Part shown: one piece after another, positions 9,725 to 20,284 of the stretch
How positions within the stretch are numbered: position 1 is the first letter of the stretch
Layout: each line of letters starts with the position of its first letter
Origin: Seminavis robusta
Taxonomy: Eukaryota > Bacillariophyta > Bacillariophyceae > Naviculales > Naviculaceae
Reading direction: 5' to 3'
NCBI GenBank assembly: GCA_903772945.1
Contig: CAICTM010000295.1
Span: 1 to 64,000, forward strand
DNA length: 64,000 bases
Position numbers and translations under genes: made by a program
Notes under the pieces: model-generated
What the model was told of the DNA's origin: nothing
Seen by the model: only the letters and a program-made list of their open reading frames with translations
Database searches by the model: none

Positions 9725-12700
9725 TTAGGAGGGCGTGCGCCGCACATTTTCCAGCCAGAAAGTTTGCATTTTGCCTTTTCCTGTTCCCAAAAACCACGAC
9801 GCAACACCAAGTAAGATGGCCAGGTTAGTTGGCAATGGCCATAAAAAACAACATCTGAACATACCTTTGGCCTCAATGAGGTCTTCTCGTGGGGTCAACC
9901 AACCGCCTTTGCCTTGCTCACGTCGACTCTGTGCTGTAGCCTCAGAGAGTTGGATTTTCCCCTTGACTCCATTGGATTCCATCCTCGATGTAGTGTTGAC
10001 TGCATGCATGTATACCAGTAGTGGGTGAGTGAGGAAAAGGTTGATGGTGGAATTCCGTGTGGAGGGGAAACGTACCTGTATCACCGAACAACTATTCACA
10101 AGGAAACAAAGATAAGCATTGCAAACCGAGAAGGGAGCCGGAAATGCCAAGAGCCACCTACCTGGAAGCGTGACTTTTCTCCTCGAAGGACTCCTAAAAT
10201 TTGCCACACAAGGCAGGTGAGATCGTCCTTGCCGGGCTGTGGAGTGTTTTGGGGTTAAAGGCGTACCTGCTGTGACTGGGCCAGAGTGCAAGCCTATTCG
10301 AAGATCCAGGTTTCCTGCCGGAGTCACAGGGAAGTGGGCACAGCCGAGGTTAGTCTTGTGAGAAGCATCCCCTGTTTGTCTCAAGTTTTCTTACCAGTAT
10401 CTTCCCCCAGCGTCGACCTAAGTGTATTGGTTGAATCACGCATCCTGTCTTGCGTACCGGTATCCCAAGCAAATTTCGCCATGGTAACTGCATGGTCTTC
10501 AGATTGCTGGGGGATACCTGTAATGACAACTGTTGGTTGGCATTTTCAAAGAAACGGCATACAGTGAGATTGGGATGACACACGCACCGTGTGCGGCTGA
10601 TGTTTGCTTACCATAACAATCTCCGATAGTCTCCACTGCCAGACGAGGAACAAGAAAACTCAGTTGGAAGATTTGTTGGTACCAGGCCAACTAGTTGGAG
10701 GCAAGATTGGTCATACCTTTGAAGACACCTCGTCGCTTGCAGATGAGATCAAATTCTGAGTGAATAGCTATGCAAGAGAATTCAAAAGAGTACCATGGTA
10801 AGGAGTATCCCAATGAGCGACAAAAGACACCACGGAACCTTACCCTCCAACAGCCTAAATACATCAACTGGCTGCCTGGAAGAGGACCAGGAAGTGAAGC
10901 CAGCCTTTCACAGCACAGCAAAACAGAGTGAGCTTTTCAGTGAGGGCGGAGCAACAAGCACCACAACTCAGTGGAACACATACAATGTCAGCAAAATAAA
11001 CTGTGCAGTCAGGATATAGATTGGCAATGGGGTCGGACTTTGTTATCGGGTTGCTGCTCCCCTCGTCACCCTCCAGCAGCCCAGAGGTCTGCATTTCCGC
11101 AGTGTTCAGAAAGTTGCTCACAGGATCTGCTGACTTCTGAAGCTGACGTTTTTTCTCTTCTTCCTCCTCTAGTAAACGGTTCTTGACATCAGAAGGGAAG
11201 AGGGAGGATACAATTGCATTTGTCTTGGTGGCATGACCAACAACCTTCTCATTTCTCTTTGTGTTGAATCGATCGTAAATGATAAATGTAATTATCATGA
11301 TGGCAAAGGTAGTAGCCATAATCAGCATCAACGCCCAGGGATGATGGGATTGGAATTCCTCCTCAAACTCCTTTGTTGCGTATATGTGGTATGAATAGTC
11401 ACACTCCTTATCCACCGTTTCAGTGCCGCTTTGCCGAGAAGGATCACGGAATGGCAAAACCACTTCAGTGTCAGTATAGGCTGGATCATGGAAATCACCT
11501 TCTCCTCTGTAGAATGCAGAGTTGCCGGAAAGCTCATACGTCCATGCCTTGCCACAGGTGTTGCGCAGGATACATGTAATCCCTTTGACACCTTCAGGCA
11601 GCAGGTTGACCAAATATCGGTCCCAAGGGAAAATCACTGAAAAGCATCCGACTATTGTTGACGTAGAATCATTGAGCTTTTCAAAGACCGGAACCATGAC
11701 TGCGGAATGTGGATGGGAGAAGGCAGTCCCACCTTCCTCGTTAACATAATCCACCAAGGAAGCATGGTACGCTTCGTGGTCCTCAAGCTTGATGGCACGG
11801 TTAGCAAGATTCTCAACTGGGAGGGCATCCGTCAACACCAGACGATGTGCTTCATTAACAGCGGTGATTCCTCCTTTCATAACCCAAGGAGCTGGGTCAC
11901 TGTTGATGAAGCTTGGATTGAAAATAGGGGGAGACACCATCCATGCAGGATAGTAGGGCCCATCTCCATAAGTAGGGGCCAAGATGATTCCTCCCTCTTC
12001 AAAATTTGGGATGTAAGGATATGGGGGGATATTGCCTTCCACAAAGTCACTGGGCTTGAGAGAGGACCCTTCCTGTTGTAGCACAAGCGCTATAGCACGG
12101 CTCCTTGCCAGGTTGGCCTTATAGTTGGTTGTGGTGTAGTTTTTCCATTCTTCCAGCTGTTCCATGTTTACCAGTGAATGCCAGATGACCAACTCCACTC
12201 CAGTGGTTGAGCGAACATGAGCTGCCAGTGCTTCGAAGGATGGAATTGTAACAAACGGGAAGGTTTCTCCCAAAGTGTCTGCTTCCACAGTTATGGAGTC
12301 AGAAAAGGACTGGAAAGAGAGGAATATGGTGGAGGCATGGAACTCGGCAGCATCTCGAATAGTTTGCACCACCTGCTTATACTGCTCAACATCGAAGGAC
12401 AAAATAAGATTAGATGTGATGATGACAGCGCAAAAGATGAGTTGAGAAACTTTTGTAGTTGTCATCTTCATCCTTGTCAAGCAAGACATATGCTCCAGCA
12501 GATACCAACGCGGCAGTTACAGTGATGAGTAGAAGGACCAGAATCTTCCAAAACCAAATCTGTTTGGTTTCCTTCTCAATCGTTCCTCTCACTTCCTGCT
12601 CATTCACCTCATGGTTTCGCCTATCAACCAATGCATCATCGTAATGTAGCTGTGATGCGTCAAGATTGTCATCGACAGGCGCATCGTCCTCGCTGCTAGA

Positions 12701-12729
12701 TCAGATCTCGTGCTTGGCCCGTCGGTCAT
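9725..12729 (-). CDS. Receptor-type class III nucleotide (guanylate) cyclase, copy 2
   Basis: Tandem paralogue of the 4155-7509 gene. Clear exons: 12381-10984, 10904-10844, 10767-10717, 10635-10612, 10529-10395, 10314-10267, 10193-10162, 10091-10076, 9999-9865, 9780-9725. Except for a two-codon gain in one exon, the short exons have the same lengths and phases as copy 1. The catalytic domain keeps YFADI|AGF, VETIGDCY, GLHSGPVTAG, RFQLFGDTVNTTSRMES and GKGKMQTFW; Gln again replaces the usual Cys. The C-terminus is about 45 residues shorter. The N-terminal exon is problematic. The segment encoding TM1 (KQIWFWKILVLLLITV) is in a frame without an ATG. Reaching it from the ATG at 12729, and leaving it for exon 2, each need a one-base shift (near 12690, and at AAAA near 12451). 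Alternatively translation starts at 12489 or 12471, giving a different hydrophobic N-terminus. Catalytic part certain, 5' end uncertain. Confidence 0.8.
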
Positions 12730-12929
12730 CGTTGCTGTTTGGGTCAACAAGTTGTGACTTGTGAGAGGGGTTGTTTGCAACCAACCGAGCAGCTGCAAGC
12801 GCAAGAGAGAAAAGAGCAGATGTGCAAGAAGGAAGATCTCGAAGTGGGTTGATGACCGCGCCGGGGTACAACGAGATACATGTAGAAGATCCGGTGTCAT
12901 AGATTGGGATCACAGCTGCCTCTTCTGTC

Positions 12930-14152
12930 TTCATGGTTTAAGTCATTTGCTGTTGGATCTTTGAACGACGCAAGAAGTGCTCCTTCTGAGGCACCCCGAA
13001 AATCTCTTCAGAAAAGGATCGTTTCGGATCTCCCGAATTCGGTTCGGTTGGTGTTTGATACCCGAATGAATAGTCCAGGCCAGCCGCACCTTGTTGGACA
13101 AGATGGCGGACTGCTGGTGGTGCAAATGGAACTACTGAAGCAGACCACCTTCGCTCGTGCTTGCTCAGCCGGCTGCGGGTTGCTGGCTTGGTAGCTAGCT
13201 AGCTAGACTGCTCATTTGGCCGAGCCATTCTCGTTGGCATTGCCCTCGTCTCCGACCACATCTCACGTGACAGGAGGAGCCGAGCTGGTGGAACTTGGCA
13301 AAGCTCACTATCTGCCTTGTCCCCTCCAAGTAACTGTCAACTCTGGATATATATATATATATATATATATAGTTGGAGGAAAGCAGCAGATGAAAAGCAA
13401 GCAACATTATTTGATTGGCTCGAGTGTAGCCGTCATCGCTCGGCAGTCCGCTACTATTGGCTACTACAATGTACTATCGTATAAAGCTCGTGTGGGGGTG
13501 CCAGCAAGAGTTTCGCCATACTACCGGTACAGCTACATGTACTAGTACGGTACCGATTTGGCGAAAGCGCTACCTGGTGCACACAGGAACGTTTTACTAA
13601 AGCAGGCAATGCATAATTTTCTGGTCGAATCGAATCGAATCCGTCCGCAAGCTTCTGCCGTCCGTGCAGTCACCACCCTGAAGAGCTTGCTCTGTTTCGA
13701 ACGGAACCAATACTTGCCTCGATTGTTCGATTCATTTCGTCCCTCTCGGTCTTTTCGAGGTGCTCGAGTCTCTTGACTAGCTAGTAGTAGTCGTAGCGTA
13801 ACAAAACGAGCCGTACACTTAGTTATTTACACCAAGCTTCTACTATTGCAATGTAGTGTAGTGGAACTACAGCCAACCGGTTGCTGTCTGAAATGTAAGT
13901 TTTTTTAAAAAGCTGAATTGAATTGAAAAGCAGTATTCTAGCTAGAGAGTTGTCTAGTTACCGGTAGTCTGGAGCAGCGAACGTGGGCATGTTGGACTGT
14001 CAAAAGGTGTATGTATGTATGCATTTTACGGAGGGTTTCGACTCTTTTTGTCTGGGAACTAGTTTCCCGGATCACACATACAATTGGTACATGCATGTCG
14101 ATGGATTGATGTGTACTGTAACTTGGAATAGAAGAAGTTTGAACCCCGTGAT
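12930..14152. other. Intergenic with (AT)n microsatellite
   Basis: About 1.2 kb with no supported gene. It includes a 25-base (AT)n run at 13347-13371 and AGCTAGCTAGCTAG near 13193. The side next to 12930 presumably carries the promoter of cyclase copy 2. Confidence 0.45.
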
Positions 14153-14983
14153 TTACAGTTGCAGCGTTGGTTGTGACGAGAGACTCACACTCGCATTTGC
14201 TGTAGTAGGATTGGTAACGTTTTCCAATAAACTTTGCGCAGGATTGACATATGTCGACGGCACCAAGGATGCCTGTTCTTCCGGTGTCATGTCGACAATT
14301 TCCATGTGAATGGGATGAATATACTCTTGCGCCAGTGGACAGTAATAATGTTCTTCTTCCTCCAAGACGGTATGCCAATCCCATCCATCGGCGCGAAACT
14401 CGAGTGTGTTGCGGACAATATTGATGTGCATTTGGTCTGGTGATTCCCAGAGAAATTTCCGCGTCCGTGTGGAATACTCGTGGCGGTGGGGAATCGAAAC
14501 CACGCTTACTTGCGGGTCAAAGTGGACGTTTCTTCTGTGACTATCATCGCTAGTAGTACTATCAGTAGTAGCTGGTCTGTGGTGGGTAGTAGTAGGCTGG
14601 TGGTGTTGGTGCTGAGACCAGCAGGTTGGCATGAGAAGAGACGAACTACTCAGTGCATCGTAAACCTTGTCCTTGCTGTTGCTGTTGCCATTTTCGCTTT
14701 GATCGTCTGTCTTGAGTGGCAGTCGTTGCACCTCATTGCCCAAGAGCGACTTGGCGGAGGGTATCCTTTGTTGTTGCTGCTGCTGGACTCGCAAAGCAGT
14801 CGACGACGGTGGGATTCCCAACTTGCGTAACAGATTCGAACGCAATCGTGTGGAAGAGGTTCGATGATACGAATCCACTCCTCGTCGTACCGCCACTGGT
14901 CTCTTGTGTTCCTCCTTCACTCCAGTACTAGTAGTAGTACTATTGCGACGCACAGGGTCGATATCCATGAGCACCATCGTCAT
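14153..14983 (-). CDS. Uncharacterised diatom-type protein
   Basis: Intronless, 276 residues, starting at ATG 14983. The N-terminal half is Ser/Thr/Gln-rich with a short Gln6 run. The conserved-looking core is RNVHFDPQVSVVSIPHRHEY, then RTRKFLWESPDQ, NIVRNTLEFRADGWDW and a short acidic patch EEEE. This VxF...W...R.N..EF...GWDW arrangement recurs, as I recall, in many uncharacterised diatom proteins; no function is known to me. No signal peptide or membrane segment is visible, so it is probably soluble, cytosolic or nuclear. The real reading frame is supported by the ordered core and by the codon-level contrast with its overlapping frames. Confidence 0.7.
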   Translation of the reverse strand: MTMVLMDIDPVRRNSTTTSTGVKEEHKRPVAVRRGVDSYHRTSSTRLRSNLLRKLGIPPSSTALRVQQQQQQRIPSAKSLLGNEVQRLPLKTDDQSENGNSNSKDKVYDALSSSSLLMPTCWSQHQHHQPTTTHHRPATTDSTTSDDSHRRNVHFDPQVSVVSIPHRHEYSTRTRKFLWESPDQMHINIVRNTLEFRADGWDWHTVLEEEEHYYCPLAQEYIHPIHMEIVDMTPEEQASLVPSTYVNPAQSLLENVTNPTTANASVSLSSQPTLQL

Positions 14984-16612
14984 GGTAGCTAGATTCTTCT
15001 TATAATACTGATTGATTTGACAGTAGTCCCAAGAAATCTATTCGTTTCGATCAATGGAAACCTGTCATCAATCTATCAACACCCAATCTCGGAGGTTAGA
15101 GAAGGCTATTGCAACTCAACCGCTACCGGGTGGTGATGAAAGTTTGACGTGACAGTGTTGGTTGCCAAGCGATGTTTGGGGTCGGTCATGGTTTCAGCCT
15201 TCTTCCTGTTCTGGATTGTATGGGGGATTGATCGTGATTGGATAGCAATTTTGGGGCTGTATCAGCGCATGTTTACAGCGTTTGGATTTTGAACGTCACT
15301 TAACAATGATGTAGGTATCCATGAATGGCAGTAAGCCTTTTAATTATTTGAAGACACAGACAGACGTTACACTTTGGATCTTCGGCTGGCTAGAGATCGA
15401 TCAATCAGACCAGCAGAGCTGGAAAAAGTGTCATGGTTTCCGCAGGAAAGTGCAGGTTTTGGAAAGTGGTTCCGGAGAAAGACAACCTCCGCCAATGACA
15501 TCAAGTGCGCGGCGTGAAAAGAAGCGAGATGAGTAAGCAGCAAAAGAAGCAAGTAAGCAGCAACGAACCCACTTTTGCAGTTTCCAAATGATTCGATTCT
15601 TTCAGGTGAGCAGGTGAGCATAGAAACGGTACGAGATCCCATTGGCCGACCATGGAGAAGGGGCACCAACAAGTGGGAAGCACTGCTCGTTGCTTCCCAC
15701 ATCCATCGCGAACTATTCAGTCGATGGACGGACTGGAAAGCTTGCTTCACGACGGAGGTTGCGCTCCTCCTGGATGGATTCAGCCATATGGCATGGTTCG
15801 AAAATGCAGCAAAGGAAGGACCCACCCTGAAGGCTGGAAGCAGCCTCACAGCGAGCCAAAGGATACACACCACCATGGATCCTTTTTTAGTTGCCCAATC
15901 AAATGGAACACCCTCTTTGCGTTTTCTAGAGAAGAAGTTACCAGAAGATACGAACAATGCCAATTGCTGGAAGAAGAAGATACAAAGCAATGGAGAGCAA
16001 TCCAGGCGAGATAATGTACCGTACGGTAGGAACCGCCATGTAGCTACGGTGCCATGTACCGGTATGTAGAATAGAAGCAAGGCAGGAGCGACATGGGAAG
16101 TTCTAGTAGATGCTGGCTGCACAAAGAAGGATTCATGGATTGGTCAGATGAGAAAAGGATCCCGGAAGAAGCCTGAGCCTGTAACCGCGCTGTATTTCAT
16201 GACTGATAGGGCTCTTTAAACGCAACTTCAGCCGGGCGGTAGGTTAGGTGTGCCGGTACTCTTGTACCTTACACGTACAGATATCTCTACTTGTAGATAT
16301 CAGCTTCACCTCCAGCTCGCAACAGTTATATCTAGCTAGCTAGTTTGACAACTTGAATGCCTGAGCTTGGTCTCTCTTGGTCTCTCTTGGTCTCTTTTAG
16401 CACGGAGCACGGTACAGTAAAATAATGATCCAGCAGCCAGTGTCCACTTCGGCTTTCACGCTCTAATTTCATTTGTACCCATACGAGCGAAGGCGGAAGC
16501 AAATCGAATGGGTAACAACAATGGGATTACCAAGAGTTTGAGTTTAGTTATTTGTATTGGCTGGAAAAGACGAGCGGGCACCTAGCGTGCACTTGGCAAA
16601 TTCAAGCGTTGC
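14984..16612. other. Gene-poor intergenic
   Basis: Two overlapping open frames on opposite strands (about 15.4-16.1 kb) show no recognisable domain, and neither looks like protein-coding sequence to me. Otherwise there are only short repeats such as three copies of CTTGGTCTCT at 16370-16395 and AGCTAGCTAGCTAG near 16334. Confidence 0.4.
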
Positions 16613-17715
16613 TTACAAGGTTTGGAGAAAACCTTCGACTGTGCAGAACAAGGCGTGGAGAGAGGTGAGCTCCATTTGGCAGCGAAGCAAGACCTCGTCA
16701 GAAGGACCTGGGACGTGGAAGCCCGCTCCGTCGTAGGCAGTTCCTTTGGGTGCGCGGGGACAGCTCGAAGTGCCTCCCATTCCAGTGACAACCATGAGAG
16801 TGTTGTCCTTGTATCGAATCCAACCCTTCTTGACTGCCTTATCCTTGCGATATCCAGCCAAGGCAGCAACTTGGGGAACGCCTTAACTAGAGTTGGGATG
16901 TCTGCATCATCGTCATCGTTGTTGTGTTCAACAACCGCGCAATCAATGAATCCCTCTTTTAAGTCTTGGCAATACTTGTCGATCTTCTTTGATCCCTCGG
17001 GCAAGACGACAACAGAGTGCCAAGAGTACGATGAGCCTTTCTTGATTCTAGCTGCTACGTTCAAGCAGTCGAGGTAGTGATTGAGAGATTGGGGCTTATC
17101 AGCAACGTAGATCATCCGCGCTTCGCTGATGCTTTCATTTTCCAAGTAACCGTAACAATGCTTGCGTCCTGGTTGAAAGAGATTGACTTGAGTGCATCCT
17201 TCGCGTTCAAAGATCCAGTGGTCCAGAGCCGCGTATTCCGCATCGAGGTATATTTCATGGATCCGAAACGGCTTGAAGTAACGAAGGGGCTCTGGCTTGC
17301 GGCGGGGAAAGCAGTCGACGCGTTGGTCCTTGACGGTTTTTGTTGAGAGTACCGTAAACGTGTGCTTTGTAGTTGTTCCATAGTCGTAGTTCAACACAAG
17401 CGTCGATCCTTTCTTCAATAAAGGGCTAAGTTCTGCAAGTGCTGTTGTATTGGCATCGAGACAAGGGTCTTCGTACGGACCCATGATTTCTTCGACGGTA
17501 CAGGGTCAACAGTAGACAAACTTTTTCATGTTGCCTTTCTTGCCAGATTGATACCGAATGTCCCAAAGGTGGTCTTCTGTTGTTTCTTCTGGTCTAGGAT
17601 TGCACACTTCAAAACCAATGTCCACAAGATCAAAAAGCGTGTTAGTAGACAGGACTTCTACCTCAGCGGGAGAATTATCAACGGAAAAGGTGAAGAGTTT
17701 GGCCGCGGTAGTCAT
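16613..17715 (-). pseudogene. pRiA4b ORF-3-like domain protein, damaged
   Basis: Starts at ATG 17715. The first part (LFTFSVDNSPAEVEV ... HLWDIRYQSGKKG) and the following KKGSTLVLNYDYGTTTKHTF resemble the pRiA4b ORF-3-like family (PRiA4_ORF3), in which a YDYG/YDFG strand is diagnostic. The frame contains an in-frame TGA at 17508-17506, flanked on both sides by cysteine codons (FVYC-TGA-PCTV). Near 16870 the reading switches frame by one base: upstream it reads KAFPK, while the continuing protein (AALAGYRKDKAVKKGWIRYK ... LHALFCTVEGFLQTL) lies in the next frame and ends at 16613. With two lesions this is most simply a pseudogene, or a gene with sequencing errors. The function of the family in eukaryotes is unknown. 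Confidence 0.65.
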
Positions 17716-18908
17716 GGTGGACTGGTGCCTTCAAAGCTTTGATTGTTTGCGAGAAATGAGGTTGTTCGCAAGGCGAAGGTGATTGAGTTGTTCGAAGACG
17801 AGCTTTCGGCGACAAACAAGCAACTCGTGCTTTGCAAGAAAACTTCGAGCAACGGTTTGCACGACGAGTTGTGCGGAACAGTTGCAAACGTCGCAATTCC
17901 AATTCGCTTCATCATCGATTCGACTCGATTCGTTCGATTCAATCGAAATTAACTTGAATGATTCGTTCGATTAGAGTCGAGTCGAATGAATCTTCAATCG
18001 ACTACCACGGTGTATTCATTAAGCTGCCTGTCCCGCTGGGGCTACATGTAGTTTGCATGCCAGCCTCCAAGGCAACCTCCCAGTGCTTTGGATACCTCAC
18101 GATTTGGAAACTTTCAAACATATCGATCGTGCGTGAGCCCTCTGGTACTTTGCAGGAAGAAAATTGACGTGATGCAGTAACTGTTCAAGGGAGCGACGCA
18201 CCCCATGCATTAGTAGCACGCCATGCAGTATTGGGGACGATGCGGCTTGAAGAATCGCACAGCCGTCCTGTTGGGTCAATGCCAAGCAGCCTTCCTTCTT
18301 AATAGAGCCAGAAGGTGATGCCACACTCTAAAATGCATGGAAGCGAAATGATGTGGTGTTCTTAGAAGCAAGAAGCTCAACCTTAGCTCGCTTGTCAAGC
18401 TACCTACGTCGTGCTTCTATCCGTCGTGCTTCTATCCATGCATATCCATCATAACCAGCACATTGCCCATTGGGCGGGCTATCTGGCTTGTAGTCTGCAC
18501 AGGTGAGGATCCAACATCATCACACAAGTTAGTGGTTTCTTGCTGGTCCTAGTCTAGTCATACTTGTGCCTGTAGAACAGGGAACAGAGGGGAATTTAGG
18601 TGGACTCGACTCGGCTCGTTTGATCAACATCTCACCATTCACAGAACGACTGTGCTTGTTTGGCAAGTGATAGAAGTTGTCTAAGTCAAGAGGACGCCTC
18701 TTTCCAGACACACCAGTTTTTGGCATATTATTCAGCAGGTTTCCTTTGCTGCTCCTTACCAAGCACGAGAACCGCAAAGAACATATTATTGTGACTCTTC
18801 TTTCAAGCTTTTATTAAGGCTTCTGAGGCCCTTGGAGTTGAGCACAATCACTGTGATTCAATCAGTACGTACGGAAGTGGGAAGGAGGGTTTTTGAGTTT
18901 CGCGGATC
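17716..18908. other. Intergenic
   Basis: No supported gene. It contains ATTCG/TCGAT-rich simple sequence at 17920-18000 and a short tandem CGTCGTGCTTCTATCC pair near 18410. Confidence 0.4.
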
Positions 18909-19520
18909 ATGCTTCTCATAAATTTGCCATTCCGCAAAAGCAACACAATAATCAAACCAACCAACTCTAACCAAACAAAAATGATGTACGTTCTACCCCG
19001 CCGTGAGCCAATGCTCATCAACACCATCAAGATTAGCCGCAAGCGATCGCGAAACCAATCCATCGAAGCGGAGGCTACCGCTGCGTCCAAGAAACGGCGT
19101 GTGGCCGTCAAAACCGTCAGGTTTGCCAACACTGACACGGTAGAGATCATTTCATCGGATGACACCAGTAGTCCTTCTAACAACTGGATTACAAAGAAGG
19201 ACATCGTCCGATTCCATGTGGACGTCAAGCAAGATGTCGTGTATTTGGCCGGGCTTATGAAACAAAAGAGAATGCATGACTTTGACCAAACTAAGCATTG
19301 CTCGGTGGGGGTCGAAAAGTACTGCCGCACCGCCGCTACACGAAGCCAACGACAGGCGTCGAACATGCAACACTTCCGATCAGTTCTCAACCTCCAAGAA
19401 GCGCAGCGAAAACTGGGTATCTCAAACCCTGAAGCAATTCGTCAAATTGCAGAAGAGACTTCCCAGGAATCTAGACAGCGAGCGATTTCGCTTGCTGCTG
19501 GTCTCTGGAAGAGACCATAA
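18909..19520 (+). CDS. Uncharacterised diatom-type protein
   Basis: Up to 203 residues. The ATG at 18909 is the first; the ATGs at about 18981-18984 (MMYVLPRREP) are a plausible later start. A basic patch (KISRKRSRNQ, KKRRVAVK) precedes VRFANTDTVEIISSDD, ITKKDIVRFHVDVKQDV and a C-terminal Arg/Gln-rich helical part (HCSVGVEKYCR, TRSQRQASNMQHFRSVLNLQ, ESRQRAISLAAG). The order 'VRF ... D.S ... helix ... GxE.Y.R ... R' is, from memory, common in uncharacterised diatom proteins. The basic stretches may be nuclear localisation signals (inference). No membrane segment. Function unknown. Confidence 0.65.
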   Translation: MLLINLPFRKSNTIIKPTNSNQTKMMYVLPRREPMLINTIKISRKRSRNQSIEAEATAASKKRRVAVKTVRFANTDTVEIISSDDTSSPSNNWITKKDIVRFHVDVKQDVVYLAGLMKQKRMHDFDQTKHCSVGVEKYCRTAATRSQRQASNMQHFRSVLNLQEAQRKLGISNPEAIRQIAEETSQESRQRAISLAAGLWKRP

Positions 19521-20284
19521 ATTGTGCATAGACAACGGCGTTCATGTATCGCATACCAATCAGAATAACATCCGTAAATAGACAACCGCTACCATGTAAC
19601 TCGAATGGCAGATCCTCCACTAGCTAGTCCCCAGCGTTTATCATTCATCTAGTATGCAAACAACGCCGGCTGCAGTTGGGAGTTCCCCTGGTAGTCGAAG
19701 TACACATAAGGGAAGGATTGGGTTTTTCTAAATAACTTCCGTAATCACAAGAGTGTATCAAGTCAACACATGATCATAGTAGCTATTATAGTTCATCATG
19801 CTGTTGGCAACAAATATTGCTCGCCATTTTGCCTTGAAGTGCAACCTCAAGATTGCTTTGTTGGCAGCACGACTGCTACGGCGAAGAAGCGCCTTTCCTC
19901 TGCCCAGCGAGACTGGACCGATGAAAGCCGCGTCTTGCAAAGTTCGGCTTTTGCAGGTACGGTACGTTCATGCGTTCATGCTTCATTCCCCGTCGAAGGC
20001 AGGTCTTTTTCAGCATGTCTCGCACGGAGTAGAGTACATGTCGGGGGTTTGAATTGCTGCAACCAGTGGCATCCTAACGGATTCAATCATGACATCCTCG
20101 GAGTTGATACTAGTTTCGGTTGGCAGCTTCTGCTTGGTTCTCAAGCGAATGATCCAAATGTATTGCTTAAGCTTATTATGTCACCTACAACTTTACTAAA
20201 TAGAAGATGTTTTCTCAATGCACTCAACATTTATAATCTCAACAACGAAACAATCAAGGGGCATGGTTGCGATGCAGGGAGGGC
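19521..20284. other. Intergenic
   Basis: No supported gene. An open plus-strand frame at about 19770-20288 has no recognisable domain and runs into the 3' end of the symporter on the other strand. Confidence 0.4.

Noticed and set aside
9507-9876. Minus-strand frames beyond the cyclase copy 2 stop
   Set aside because: They are shadows of the last cyclase exon and its 3' flank.
15367-16122. Long open frames on both strands
   Set aside because: No recognisable motif, composition not protein-like, and the two strands compete. Neither can be supported as a gene.
17506-17508. Selenocysteine codon
   Set aside because: A second frame lesion in the same gene and no convincing SECIS by eye make decay or error more likely. 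Kept only as a low-interest finding.
18848-19390. 180-codon minus-strand frame
   Set aside because: Antisense of the 18909 gene, which has the more ordered protein pattern.
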